Source of the DNA: CAXMST01 sp038206985
GTDB taxonomy: Bacteria > Actinomycetota > Thermoleophilia > Solirubrobacterales > 70-9
Assembly: GCA_038206985.1 (NCBI GenBank)
Contig: JBBRAH010000002.1
Span: forward strand, 103,933-167,932
Reading direction: 5' to 3'
DNA: 64,000 bases
Below are positions 16,482-25,091 of the stretch, piece after piece. The position numbers and the translations under genes were made by a program. The notes under the pieces are model-generated. The model worked only from the letters and a program-made list of their open reading frames with translations. It searched no databases and was not told where the DNA came from. The first letter of the stretch is position 1, and each line of letters starts with the position of its first letter.

Positions 16482-17728
16482 CCTCTGAACCTACCCCTCG
16501 TCCCGAGGGGCCAAACAGAGGCAGCAACGGGCCGGGGACGCTCGCCGGCCACCACAGCCGCGGCCACTCCGGCGGCCGCCAGCGCTCCGACGAGCAGCGA
16601 AGCACGCGGGCTGACGGCCTCCGCGATCCAGCCCGCGAGTGGGCCGCCGATCGGGGTCGTGCCGATGAAGACCATCGAGTAGAGAGCCATCACGCGACCG
16701 CGCATCTCCGGCTCTGCGGCCAGTTGCAGACCCGCGTTGATCGTCGCGGCGAAGCCAACCGAGGCCGCGCCCAGCAGGGCCAATGCCACCATTTCCAGCT
16801 CGATCGTCGGGGCCGCCGCCGCGAGCGTGGCCGAGATCGCGAAGCCGCCGGCCGAGCCGATCAACATCCGGGGGCCGGCGATCGTCCTCGAGCTGGTGAT
16901 CAGCGAGCCGGTGATCGCGCCGACGCCCATGGCGATCACGAGCGCGGTGTAGGAGGAGACGTCACCGCCGAAGCTGAAGCGGGCCAGCAGAGGCAGGATC
17001 ACCTGGAAGTTGAAGCCGAGCGTGCCCAGAACCGCCATCAGCAGCAGCGGGACCCGCAGCTCGGGCGTCCGCCGCACGTAGCTCAGGCCGTCGCGGATCC
17101 GGTAGCTGTCCTGACGCGGTGGCCGCGACTGCATCTCCTCCGGCCGCATCCGCCACAGCGCGACGAACATCACGCCGAAGGTGGCTGCGTTGAAGGCAAA
17201 GCAGGGGGTCACTCCCCAGCCGGCAATCAGCAGGCCCGCGAGCGCCGGGCCGACGATGCGCGCCGAGTGGACGAGGATGCTGTTGAGGCCGACGGCGTTG
17301 ACGACCAGCGAGGGTCCGACCAGCTCGGCCACGAACGACTGCCGCGCTGGGTTATCGGCCGCCAGCACCAGGCCGCGGACCCCGATCAGGACGAAGACCA
17401 TCCACAGCTGCACCGCCCCACCGAGCGCCAGCCCGAAGAGCGCGAGCGCCGGCAGCGCCATCGCCACCTGCGTGACCAGCAGCAACCGGCGCTTGTCGAA
17501 GCGGTCAGCGAGGGAGCCGCCCAGGGCACCGAAGAGCATGATCCCCGAGAACTGCAGGGCCGTTGCGAGGCCGACCGCGAAGCCGCTGCCCGTGAGGCTG
17601 AGGATCAGCCACAGCTCGGCGACGATCTGCATCCAGTTGCCGGCCAGGGAAGCCAGCTGGCCCCCGAAGTAGAGGCGGTAGTTGAAGATCTCCAGAGAGG
17701 CGAACGAGCGCTTGGCCGCTGCCGTCAA
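16250..17728 (-). CDS. MFS transporter (EntS/MFS_3-like), frame runs on into the next gene
   Basis: A major facilitator, probably a multidrug or siderophore-type exporter. From TTG 17728 the first about 415 residues are classical: FNYRLYFGGQLASLAGNWMQ, the GGSLADRFDKRRLLL loop 2-3 signature, and many TM segments to GVAAAVVAGERPRPVA. The frame then has no stop for another 75 or so residues, overlapping the aldo/keto reductase start by 232 bp with Ser/Arg-rich sequence that looks like an out-of-frame shadow. The natural end is therefore probably near 16480, either lost by mutation or hidden by a sequencing error. The start overlaps the MarR stop (TTGA), so it is coupled to its likely regulator. 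Confidence 0.8.
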   Translation of the reverse strand: MTAAAKRSFASLEIFNYRLYFGGQLASLAGNWMQIVAELWLILSLTGSGFAVGLATALQFSGIMLFGALGGSLADRFDKRRLLLVTQVAMALPALALFGLALGGAVQLWMVFVLIGVRGLVLAADNPARQSFVAELVGPSLVVNAVGLNSILVHSARIVGPALAGLLIAGWGVTPCFAFNAATFGVMFVALWRMRPEEMQSRPPRQDSYRIRDGLSYVRRTPELRVPLLLMAVLGTLGFNFQVILPLLARFSFGGDVSSYTALVIAMGVGAITGSLITSSRTIAGPRMLIGSAGGFAISATLAAAAPTIELEMVALALLGAASVGFAATINAGLQLAAEPEMRGRVMALYSMVFIGTTPIGGPLAGWIAEAVSPRASLLVGALAAAGVAAAVVAGERPRPVAASVWPLGTRGRFRGWTPPNIRSKLSSSTTMSPSPRSGSAHGSSRAPRPSQPCATRSRSATATSTRRVSTGTSARSGPHSAAPASRARRSS

Positions 17729-18177
17729 GGACGCTCCTCCTCGAGCATCTGCTCGAGGATCGCAGCGGCTCTGTTCAAAGTGGCGACATCGGCCTCGGGC
17801 AGATCGCGCAGCCGCCGGGCCAGGTAGGCGTTCTTGCGCTTGCGCAGGCTGCGCAGCAGCGCTCGTCCCGTCGTCGTGATGCTGATCAGCGAGCAACGAC
17901 CATCCTCGGGGTCCGGCGCTCGCGCCACCACTCCCTGTTCCTGCAGGCGGGCGATGATCCGCGTCGCGGTCGGTCGTTGAATCCCCTCTACCTCTGCCAG
18001 CTCACTGGGAGTAAGGGGTCCCAGCCGCTCGACCGAAGCGAGCGCAGCGGTGGCCGAGGGGCCCAGCTCGGACCCGGCCTGCTGCCGCAGCCGCCGCGCG
18101 GTGCGCGTCAGTGCAAGCCGCAGCCGAGCCGCCTGCTCGCCGATCTCAGTGTGGTTGTGGGTAGCGGTGCCGTTCAT
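17725..18177 (-). CDS. MarR family transcriptional regulator
   Basis: A 150-residue winged-helix repressor: LTPSELAEVEGIQRPTATRI forms the recognition helix region and RAPDPEDGRCSLISITTTGR the wing. MarR proteins dimerise on palindromes near their own promoters and release on binding small molecules. It sits directly in front of, and overlaps, an MFS transporter gene, and an AT-rich palindromic region precedes it, so it most likely represses this marR-MFS operon. Confidence 0.88.
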   Translation of the reverse strand: MNGTATHNHTEIGEQAARLRLALTRTARRLRQQAGSELGPSATAALASVERLGPLTPSELAEVEGIQRPTATRIIARLQEQGVVARAPDPEDGRCSLISITTTGRALLRSLRKRKNAYLARRLRDLPEADVATLNRAAAILEQMLEEERP

Positions 18178-18200
18178 TCGAAGTCTCGTCTCAAATCTCG

Positions 18201-18224
18201 TTAGTTACGCTAATTAGCTTAGCA
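18201..18224. promoter_or_regulatory. Probable MarR operator/promoter
   Basis: An AT-rich island in a GC-rich genome, 24-47 bp before the MarR start. It contains the perfect palindrome GCTAATTAGC (18209-18218) and overlapping TTAG/CTAA half sites (TTAGTTACGCTAA). Position and symmetry fit autoregulation by the adjacent MarR protein; this is an inference. Confidence 0.6.
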
Positions 18225-18240
18225 AACCATCGCACCGCGA

Positions 18241-19359
18241 TCAACCCCAGCAACCCTCCTTCGAGCACGAGACCGCCCCCCGGCGACCGCGACGGCCCTT
18301 ACCCCGCAGCGCCGCCAACCTCTGAATCGTGTGCAACCGCTCCGCGGGATCGGCGTGCACGGGGATCGCGATCAGCCGATCGATACCGGCGGCCTGGTAC
18401 CGCCCGAGACCCTCGGCGACCTCAGCCTCGGTCCCCATCAGGCAGATGCGATCGAGGAGCTCGTCGGGGACGGCGTTGAAGGCCTCCTCCTTGCGCCCGT
18501 CGAGGAACAGTTCCTGGACGCGGTCGGCGACTTCGCCGTAGCCCATGCGCCGCGTCAGCTCGCCGTAGAAGTTGAACTGCTTGGAGCCCATACCGCCCAG
18601 ATACAGCGTCAGCCGCATACGGGCACCTGCCCGGGCCTCCTCGAGGTTGCCATCGATCGCGACCTGGACCGTCGGCGAGATCTCGAGGTCGGAACGCGAG
18701 CGGCCCGAAGCGGCGAAGCCGGCCTCGAGATGCTCCCCCCACATCTGCTCCCAGCTGCCTGGATCGAGGTAGGCCGGGATCCAGCCATCCGCGATCTCGG
18801 CGCACAGCTCGACCGACTTGCGGCCAATGGCTCCGAGAAAGACGGGGATCTCCTCACGCGGCGGCCGAAAGTTGAGCTTCAGCGGCTTGCCCTGACCGGT
18901 CCCGGCGCCCGGTCCGAGGGGCAGCTCGTAGTGGGGACCCGAGTGCTCGAGCGGACCCTGGCGGGCAATTACCTCCCGCACCACCTCGACATACTCCCGC
19001 ACCCGGCCCCACGGCTTGCGATAGGGCACGCCGTACCAGCCCTCAGAGACCTGCGGACCGGTAGGCCCGAAGCCGAAGATGAACCGGCCGCCCGAAAGCT
19101 GGTCGAGAGTCGCCCCCGCCATCGCCGCGGCGGTCGGCGGTCGCGCCGGGGCCGGCATGATCGCGGCGCCGAGCTGGATGGTCGAGGTCTGCGGCGCGAG
19201 CCAGCCGAGCATCGAGACCGCGTCGGATCCGTAGGACTCGTTGACCCAGACCGAGTCGTAGCCCGCCGCCTCGGCGGCCTGGACCTCGGCGATCGCCTGC
19301 TCCCCGCGCGGGCCCGAGCGGATGTGGACGAGCAGGTAGCCGAGTTTGATCGTTGCCAC
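18241..19359 (-). CDS. LLM class F420-dependent oxidoreductase
   Basis: A 372-residue luciferase-like monooxygenase-fold protein, in actinobacteria typically F420-dependent. Seen: AAEAAGYDSVWVNESYGSDA, LGAAIMPAPARPPTAAAMAG, LDQLSGGRFIFGFGPTGPQV and ADGWIPAYLDPGSWEQ. It would transfer hydride between F420H2 and an unknown organic substrate. The GTG start has TAGGCT 6 nt upstream, so a leaderless mRNA is likely. The last 20 residues are basic and contain two Cys. Confidence 0.85.
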   Translation of the reverse strand: MATIKLGYLLVHIRSGPRGEQAIAEVQAAEAAGYDSVWVNESYGSDAVSMLGWLAPQTSTIQLGAAIMPAPARPPTAAAMAGATLDQLSGGRFIFGFGPTGPQVSEGWYGVPYRKPWGRVREYVEVVREVIARQGPLEHSGPHYELPLGPGAGTGQGKPLKLNFRPPREEIPVFLGAIGRKSVELCAEIADGWIPAYLDPGSWEQMWGEHLEAGFAASGRSRSDLEISPTVQVAIDGNLEEARAGARMRLTLYLGGMGSKQFNFYGELTRRMGYGEVADRVQELFLDGRKEEAFNAVPDELLDRICLMGTEAEVAEGLGRYQAAGIDRLIAIPVHADPAERLHTIQRLAALRGKGRRGRRGAVSCSKEGCWG

Positions 19360-19735
19360 GAGTCCAGCCTATGCCCTGCCCCACACCCAGGTTCAGAGGG
19401 GAGCAGGCGGGCTAGCCGAGGGACGATCCGGGGGGATCCAACGGCGCCTGACTCCCGGGGTGCGCCCCGGACGCTCGACCGGCGAGGCGGCAGGCACCCG
19501 ACACGATCGGTGGTGCGGCGAGCAGCAGGCTCAACACCACGGGATCGAAGGTAGGGCCGAGCCCGGACGGGACCGCGGCCGCGGCGGCGCGGCAGACGGC
19601 CACCAGCAGGCGATTAGCAGCGATGGAATCAGTGCCCGTACGCCTTCGGTGACGCTTCTGTCAGCAAGGCGCGGGCTTTGGCCGTGGAACAGCTCCAGTC
19701 TCGCGGCCAAAAGCCGGCCGGAGCCGTCGAAACGC

Positions 19736-19764
19736 ACATTGTTCCGATGTGATCGGAACAATGT
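19736..19764. repeat. 29-bp perfect inverted repeat
   Basis: ACATTGTTCCGAT and ATCGGAACAATGT are exact 13-bp arms around a GTG spacer, AT-richer than the surroundings. It is not close to any intact gene start (the LLM gene starts 377 bp away and points away). It could be an operator for a lost gene or a recombination site. Confidence 0.6.
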
Positions 19765-19978
19765 CACTCTCGGCGCCTGCCGCCACTCAAACCTCGCCGA
19801 TCGCAAACAGACCAGGGACGAAACCCACACGTGCCCAGGGATCGGCGCCCGCCCGTCACCTGGAGCACGCCGCCACTCAACCCCTCCCTCACTGCCAAGC
19901 CCGAGCCCACACTCCGTCGCGGCCCGACCGGAATCCCGACCAACAACCCCCCTAACCCAACCGCCGGCCCCCCACAAC

Positions 19979-20012
19979 GCACGAAACCCCCGGGGGTCCG
20001 GGGGTTTCGTGC
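19979..20012. repeat. Perfect 15-bp-stem hairpin followed by A6
   Basis: GCACGAAACCCCCGG, a GGGT loop and CCGGGGGTTTCGTGC form a perfect stem-loop, followed on the plus strand by AAAAAA. On neither strand is the hairpin followed by a T-run, so it is not a standard intrinsic terminator. Confidence 0.6.
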
Positions 20013-20161
20013 AAAAAAGTGGGTACGGGGCTGCCCGTGTTGCCTGCCTTCGCACGTAGCCTTCGTGCGATGTAAGCCTTCGGGGCCGCTTCGAGAGATG
20101 CCCCTCCACTTAGCTTCCGTGGAGTTCTTTCTCCTTCCCGTACCGCGCTTGCGACAGTAAA

Positions 20162-20482
20162 TCATCGTTGCGACTGTTGCAAACCGTGATTCCGCATTTT
20201 GCGGGCGAAGACCGCGGCAAGCACGTTGCCCTTGGCCCAACCGTCGCCGGTCGCCTTGGCTTTGACGTTGCCCTGAATGTCCTCGTAGTGTGCCGCGAAC
20301 CAGAACTCGAGCGTGAAGTCGCCGCTCACGTCGGCGGGCACCTGCGGGTCGATCGGGACCTTGACCCGATCCACGTCGCCGCTGCCGGTGCCGTAGAAGC
20401 GCAGGGAATTCTCCGCGCTCGCCACGGCCGGCAACGCGAACGGGGCTGCGACGACCAGGGGGAGCGCGAGCAGGGCGCCGCG
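20162..20482 (-). pseudogene. Truncated exported LamG/concanavalin-type domain protein
   Basis: The minus strand encodes a signal-peptide-like stretch (RGALLALPLVVAAPFALPAV, then ASA) followed by the start of a LamG-like jelly roll: NSLRFYGTGSGDVDRVKVPI and ADVSGDFTLEFWFAAHYED. The domain stops after about 70 residues instead of about 160, ending in unrelated FARKMRNHGLQQSQR. No normal start codon precedes the signal sequence in frame; a GTG frame starting near 20540 would need a frameshift to join it. I read it as a gene broken at both ends. Confidence 0.5.
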
Positions 20483-20629
20483 ACACGAAGGGACGGGACG
20501 AGCGGTCTGAGCTGATTTCCGCGTAGCGTGAAAATAGGCTCACGGGACAGGCTTGTCCAGCAACCTGGGTATCGATTGAGCCAACCTCTGCGAAGCCAGG
20601 CATGGGGCCGCGTAAACTCCTGCCAACGG

Positions 20630-22579
20630 ATGGCCGAAGCTCCCCCCTCCACCGACGCCCCCGCCGCGGTCGATGTCGATGTTCTCGGCACCTACCTCGA
20701 CGGTCGCTACGCAGAGGTCCGGGCCAAGAGTCGGGAGCTTCTGGCGCGCCCGGACTTCGCGCCCGTCGATCCCGAGATCGACTCCGCCGCCTACCGCGAG
20801 CAGGTCTTCGAGTGGACCAGGCTGCTCGCCGACGAGGGCCAGACCACCCTCGGCTTCCCAACCGAGTACGGCGGTGGCGGCGACATCGGCGGCTCGATCG
20901 CCGGCTTCGAGACGCTGGCGATGGGCGATCTCTCGCTGCTGGTCAAGACGGGCGTCCAGTTCGGCCTCTTCGGCGGCGCCATCCTGCACCTCGGTACCCG
21001 TCGCCATCATGAGGAATACCTTCGGGACGTGATCTCCTCCGAGCTCCCAGGCTGCTTTGCGATGAGCGAGACCAGCCACGGCTCGGACGTCCAATCCGTG
21101 CAGACCACGGCGATATACGACGCCGAGGCCCAGGAGTTCGTGATCAATACGCCGACCCCGCGCGACCGTAAGGAATGGATCGGCAACGCCGCCGTCCACG
21201 GCCAGGTCGCGGCGGTCTTCGCCCAGTTGATCATCGGCGATGACAACCACGGCGTGCACGCGTTCGTCGTTCCGATCCGGGACAAGAAGGGCAACGTCGC
21301 CGACGGCATCACGGTCGAGGACTGTGGTCACAAGCTTGGTCTCAACGGCGTGGACAACGGCCGCCTCTACTTCGACCACGTCCGAATCCCGCGAGACAAC
21401 CTGCTCGACCGCTACGCCTCCGTCACCGAGCGCGGCCGCTACACCTCTCCGATCGAGAGTGACACCCGCCGCTTCTTCACGATGGTCGGCACCCTCGTCC
21501 AGGGCCGGGTCTCGGTGGCCGGCGGCGGGCTCTCGGTCTCCAAGGTGGCGCTCACCACCGCCATCCGCCACGGACTCGGCAGGCGCCAGTTCGGCCCGCC
21601 CGACGGTGGCGAGGTGCTGCTACTCGACTACCGCGCCCACCAGCGCCGGCTTCTGCCGCTGCTGGCGCGAACCTATGCGCTGCACTTCGTCCAGGCCGAG
21701 ATGGTCGATGAGCTGGACGCCGTCTTCTCCGGTGAGGAGCGCGACGAGCAGGCGCGCCGTGAGCTCGAGACCAAGGCTGCCGGCATCAAGGCCTACGCGA
21801 CCTGGCACGCGATCGAGTCGATCCAGACCGGACGCGAATGCTGCGGCGGCCTCGGCTACCTGACCAAAGCAGGATTCGCGACCCGCAAGGACGACGCCGA
21901 GATCTTCGCCACCTTCGAGGGCGACAACACCGTACTCCTGCAGCTCGTCGCCAAGAGCCTGCTGACCGGCTACCGCGAGGAGTTCGGTGACCTCGACCCG
22001 CTCGGCATGGCCGGCTTCGTCGCCTCCCAGGTGATCGAGCGCTTCGTCGAGCGCTCCGCCGCCCGCGAGCTCTGGGGCCGGATCTGGGACGACGTCACAC
22101 CGAACTCCGAGGAGGACGGCGACCTCAACAAGCGCGAGTACCAACTGGCGCTCTTCGCCTGGCGCGAGGACCACGTCATCTCCAGCGCGGCCCGCCGGAT
22201 CAAGGGCGGCATCGACGACGGCTACGACCCTTTCGAAGTCTTCAATGCCTGCCAGGATCACGTGCTCGTCGCTGCCCGCTCGCACATCGACCGGCTGATC
22301 CTCGAGGCCTTCAACCGCGGCGTCGAGGCCTGTGATGACGAGGCCTCACGGGCGCTGCTCGACAGGGTCTGCGACCTGCACGCGCTCGCGGTGATCGAAC
22401 AGCACCGCGGCTGGTATCAGGAGCATGGCCGCATCTCCTCGACCCGCTCGAAGGCCGTGATCCGCAACGTCAACAAGCTCTGCGAAGAGCTGCGTCCCCA
22501 TGCCGCGGACCTGGTCGCCGCGCTACGCGTGCCGGAGGCGGTACTGCCCGAGTTCGGCGAGCACGGCCTCGTCGGCTGA
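20630..22579 (+). CDS. Acyl-CoA oxidase/dehydrogenase family protein
   Basis: A 649-residue flavoprotein of the acyl-CoA oxidase branch, which introduces the 2,3-double bond into acyl-CoA, passing electrons to O2. Seen: FPTEYGGGGDIGGSIAGFET, CFAMSETSHGSDVQSVQTTA (flavin contact), GHKLGLNGVDNGRLYFDHVR, RECCGGLGYLTKAG and FEGDNTVLLQLVAKSLL, in which the Glu matches the catalytic base. Length suits ACOX rather than the shorter ACADs. ATG 20630 is preferred to the GTG at 20528; TAAACT lies 11 nt before it. Confidence 0.87.
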   Translation: MAEAPPSTDAPAAVDVDVLGTYLDGRYAEVRAKSRELLARPDFAPVDPEIDSAAYREQVFEWTRLLADEGQTTLGFPTEYGGGGDIGGSIAGFETLAMGDLSLLVKTGVQFGLFGGAILHLGTRRHHEEYLRDVISSELPGCFAMSETSHGSDVQSVQTTAIYDAEAQEFVINTPTPRDRKEWIGNAAVHGQVAAVFAQLIIGDDNHGVHAFVVPIRDKKGNVADGITVEDCGHKLGLNGVDNGRLYFDHVRIPRDNLLDRYASVTERGRYTSPIESDTRRFFTMVGTLVQGRVSVAGGGLSVSKVALTTAIRHGLGRRQFGPPDGGEVLLLDYRAHQRRLLPLLARTYALHFVQAEMVDELDAVFSGEERDEQARRELETKAAGIKAYATWHAIESIQTGRECCGGLGYLTKAGFATRKDDAEIFATFEGDNTVLLQLVAKSLLTGYREEFGDLDPLGMAGFVASQVIERFVERSAARELWGRIWDDVTPNSEEDGDLNKREYQLALFAWREDHVISSAARRIKGGIDDGYDPFEVFNACQDHVLVAARSHIDRLILEAFNRGVEACDDEASRALLDRVCDLHALAVIEQHRGWYQEHGRISSTRSKAVIRNVNKLCEELRPHAADLVAALRVPEAVLPEFGEHGLVG

Positions 22580-22597
22580 CCGCCCCGCGGGCTCGGA

Positions 22598-23389
22598 TCA
22601 GGCCCTGACGAGGGTCGCGGCCAGCGTTTGCGGTTCGGCGGCGACCAGAGCCGCCTGCATCGACTCCTGATCGTCGAAGGGCCGGCTGAGCATCCTCCCG
22701 GTGGCCATGAGCGGCACCTCCGGTTCGTGGAAGGGCCAGGGGTCCACGGAGATCAGGATCTCGCCGCTGCCCTGCACCCCGACCTCCGCGAACTCCACGC
22801 TGGTGGTGTCCTCGAGGGTCGCCACGTCCTCGAACCGCTCGGGCAGGCGTGGCATGCAGACGGCCAGCGACATCGCATCCCATAGTGCCAGCAGACGCCG
22901 GTTCTCCTCGATGACCCGGCGGTCGAGGAACTGCTCCAACCCGTGGTCCGGAGCGCACTCGGCGATCAGCTCGTCAGCCAGCTCGTCCTGGTCGGCCGCG
23001 AAGTCCTCGGCTGCGGCACGGCCCCCGGCGTCGTCGTCAGCGATCCGCCGGTAGCCAAGCAGGTGCACACCGTGGAGGCAGACGAGCAGTCCCGCGTACG
23101 GCGAATCCTCCGCGACCAGCGCGGGACCGCGGCGCCAGCATTCCAGCCAGCGATCGAGCGGCATGTGCATGAAGTCGCGCGGCAGGCCGGTCTCCGGATC
23201 GAGATCCGGTTGCGCGTCGAAGTCGTCCATGCCGTCGTCGTGGCGCGACGCGGCGAGACACAGCTCCGGGTGCGGCTCCGGCAATCCGAACTCTTCGTTG
23301 CCCCAGGCACGGGCGAGTTGCCCGGAGATCCCCGCGTGCTGGGACTGGGGAATGCAGAGGTATCCCCCCTCCTGCTCGCGGATCACCAT
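22598..23389 (-). CDS. DUF3891 family protein
   Basis: A 263-residue protein with the family N-terminus (GGYLCIPQSQHAGISGQLAR), the conserved RHDDGMDDFD segment and LDPETGLPRDFMHMPLDRWL. The paired His/Asp residues recall HD-type metal sites but the function of DUF3891 is unknown to me. TAGATT ends 7 nt before the ATG, consistent with a leaderless mRNA. It is convergent with the acyl-CoA oxidase. Confidence 0.8.
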   Translation of the reverse strand: MVIREQEGGYLCIPQSQHAGISGQLARAWGNEEFGLPEPHPELCLAASRHDDGMDDFDAQPDLDPETGLPRDFMHMPLDRWLECWRRGPALVAEDSPYAGLLVCLHGVHLLGYRRIADDDAGGRAAAEDFAADQDELADELIAECAPDHGLEQFLDRRVIEENRRLLALWDAMSLAVCMPRLPERFEDVATLEDTTSVEFAEVGVQGSGEILISVDPWPFHEPEVPLMATGRMLSRPFDDQESMQAALVAAEPQTLAATLVRA

Positions 23390-23450
23390 GCCAATGAATC
23401 TAGATGGTCACCGCCCGGCTGGACGGCCCGGGTCCCCCGGGCCGTACGGA

Positions 23451-23609
23451 TCAGGCTGCCGTTGCCAGGGCGCCCTCGGCATTCCGCTCGATCTCGAGGC
23501 CGAGGGCCTCGAGGGCTGCTTCGAGCTGCGCGGTGTGCCCCTCGTCGAGCAGGCTGCCATCGGCACCGAAGGGCGGAGGCCACCCGGCCGACGAGCGAGC
23601 CGCGCTCAA
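23451..23609 (-). CDS. Small hypothetical protein (52 aa)
   Basis: A short frame starting with TTG that overlaps the stop of the HD-domain gene (TTGA). It reads LSAARSSAGWPPPFGADGSL followed by LDEGHTAQLEAALEALGLEI and ends ERNAEGALATAA. Third codon positions are strongly GC and the C-terminal half predicts an amphipathic helix, both as for a real gene. No family recognised. Overlap spacing suggests it is the last gene of the VWA-HD operon. Confidence 0.45.
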   Translation of the reverse strand: MSAARSSAGWPPPFGADGSLLDEGHTAQLEAALEALGLEIERNAEGALATAA

Positions 23610-24241
23610 CCGTCCCCGGCTGCGCTCTCGAGCGCGGCGACGATCGCGTCGAGCTCGCTCAGCACACCCTGCGCCCGCGGGCCGAGCGCTTCCCTGCGTG
23701 CCATGAACGCGTCGACGAGCGCCCTGTAGTACCAGAGCGTGCCCTCCTGGCGGCCGCCGAAACGGGCGAAGGTGGCGTTGCCGTCTCGGCGCTGGTCGGC
23801 GAGCAGCGAGCGGGCGTTGTGGAGCTTGTCGGCGATCGAGATCCGCAACTCGTCCGGCTGCTTGGTCGCGATCCCCGCGACGTAGGCCTTCTTGCGATCC
23901 AGCCAGACAGGCTTCGGATGGGTGTCAGAGTCGGAGTTGGCGCGCACGATCCGCGCCACGTCGGGGCCGAAGCGCTCGCCGATCTCCAGTTCGGCCTCCA
24001 CCCCACCCCCGTCCTCGATCACGTCGTGCAGGAGCGCTGCGATCGCCTCGTCCTCGGAGGTCTCCATCTCGAGCACGATCGCCGCTACTGCCAGCAGGTG
24101 GGCGGCGTAGGGAATGCCGGTGCCCTTGCGCCGCTGGCTGCGGTGGTGGCCCACCGCATAGGCGAGCGCCTCCTCGAAGCGCTCGCTCAGCGGGTGGGCC
24201 AAAAGGGGGTCATCGCTCATCTTCCGAGCGTAGTCGCTCAC
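23606..24241 (-). CDS. HD-domain protein (RelA/SpoT hydrolase-like N-terminal domain)
   Basis: A 211-residue stand-alone HD phosphohydrolase resembling the (p)ppGpp hydrolase half of RelA/SpoT. Seen: AHLLAVAAIVLEMETSEDEA and LLHDVIEDGG (metal-binding His-Asp), with ISIADKLHNARSLLADQRRD matching the family DKLHN motif. No synthetase domain, so it may be a small alarmone hydrolase-type enzyme; this is a family inference. Its start overlaps the stop of the VWA gene by 4 bp (ATGA). Confidence 0.8.
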   Translation of the reverse strand: MSDYARKMSDDPLLAHPLSERFEEALAYAVGHHRSQRRKGTGIPYAAHLLAVAAIVLEMETSEDEAIAALLHDVIEDGGGVEAELEIGERFGPDVARIVRANSDSDTHPKPVWLDRKKAYVAGIATKQPDELRISIADKLHNARSLLADQRRDGNATFARFGGRQEGTLWYYRALVDAFMARREALGPRAQGVLSELDAIVAALESAAGDG

Positions 24242-24981
24242 CCCCCGCGACCTCCACGCCGACCCCGGCTGCGCCGCTCGGCATCGCTGAGCCGGCGTGC
24301 CTTGGTCTCACCCGGAGCAATCTCGGAGGCGAGGTGGATCTGCTCCGCCCGGTACTCATCCGGGGCGTCCCGGAACCGCATGGCCCGCTCTCCCGTGACC
24401 TTCATCGCGGCGCCGAGGCCGGCCTCGCTCGCATCCCAGCCGAAGTATTTGCCGGGCTGGGCGAGGCCGATCTTCCCCGACTCCGCCCAGCTGTCCTGGT
24501 TGGCGCCGAGATAGATGAACTCCCAGCCGCGCTCCTCCTTCTTCTGGATCGCGCGGCGCACGTCCGCGGTGCTCGCCTCGCTCGCGTTCTCGAGCCCATC
24601 GGTGAGGATCACGATCATCACCCGGTCGCGCTTACGCGCCTTGCCGTCGATCGCGCCGATCGTCTGCAGCACCGCATCGTTGAGCGGCGTCGCGCCGTGC
24701 GGCTGGTAGTCGCCCGGGCCGAGCGGGCTGACCTCTGCCAGCGGGATGCCGGCGAAACGCACCCGGACGGGCTTCGCGCCACCGCGCTGGTCGAACATCG
24801 CCAGCGAGGCGCGCACGTCCACCCCGTCCTCCCAGCCCTCGGCGGGGTATTCCCTGAGGTCCGCGAGGAACTCGTTGATGCCCGTGATCACCGTCGGCTG
24901 CAGCGGCCTCATCGAGCCCGACTCATCCACCAGGAGACCGACCTGCAGTAGTTGCCGATCCTTCCGATTGCTCTCGCTCAT
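24238..24981 (-). CDS. VWA domain-containing protein
   Basis: A 247-residue von Willebrand factor A-like protein with no signal peptide, thus cytosolic. The MIDAS motif is seen as LVDESGSM (DxSxS) near residue 18, with later ATPLNDAV (Thr) and ILTDGLENASEAS (Asp). Such proteins use a metal ion to hold protein partners. The C-terminus is basic (ERRSRGRRGGRGG). It leads a tight operon with the HD protein and the 52-aa gene. A 7-bp inverted repeat (CCTCGTA...TACGAGG, 24995-25015) lies just upstream and could be an operator. Confidence 0.82.
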   Translation of the reverse strand: MSESNRKDRQLLQVGLLVDESGSMRPLQPTVITGINEFLADLREYPAEGWEDGVDVRASLAMFDQRGGAKPVRVRFAGIPLAEVSPLGPGDYQPHGATPLNDAVLQTIGAIDGKARKRDRVMIVILTDGLENASEASTADVRRAIQKKEERGWEFIYLGANQDSWAESGKIGLAQPGKYFGWDASEAGLGAAMKVTGERAMRFRDAPDEYRAEQIHLASEIAPGETKARRLSDAERRSRGRRGGRGG

Positions 24982-25091
24982 GCGTTTCTCCGTTCCTCGT
25001 ATTGCACCTACGAGGGAAGGGTCGTCGCGAGACGGGCAAATCTGACGGCGAGCCAGCCCTTGCGTTCAGATGTCTCCGCCTCGCCACGCCG

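Larger units (their letters stand above)
19360..20161. other. About 800-bp gene-poor region with two perfect inverted repeats
   Basis: No reading frame here resembles a real protein; those present are short, in conflict with each other, and Pro/Arg-rich. The region carries a 29-bp palindrome (19736-19764), a 15-bp-stem hairpin (19979-20012) and smaller hairpins (CTCCAC/GTGGAG around 20103-20124, GCACG/CGTGC around 20053-20069). It could be a degraded mobile element or hold an unrecognised structured RNA. Confidence 0.5.

Noticed and set aside
16724..17827. A 367-codon plus-strand frame rich in Arg, Asp and Gln
   Set aside because: Antisense shadow of the MFS transporter, which shows membrane segments and the loop signature on the minus strand.
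19979..20018. Intrinsic terminator
   Set aside because: The hairpin is strong, but it is followed by A6 on the plus strand and has no T-run after it on the minus strand, and no intact gene ends near it.
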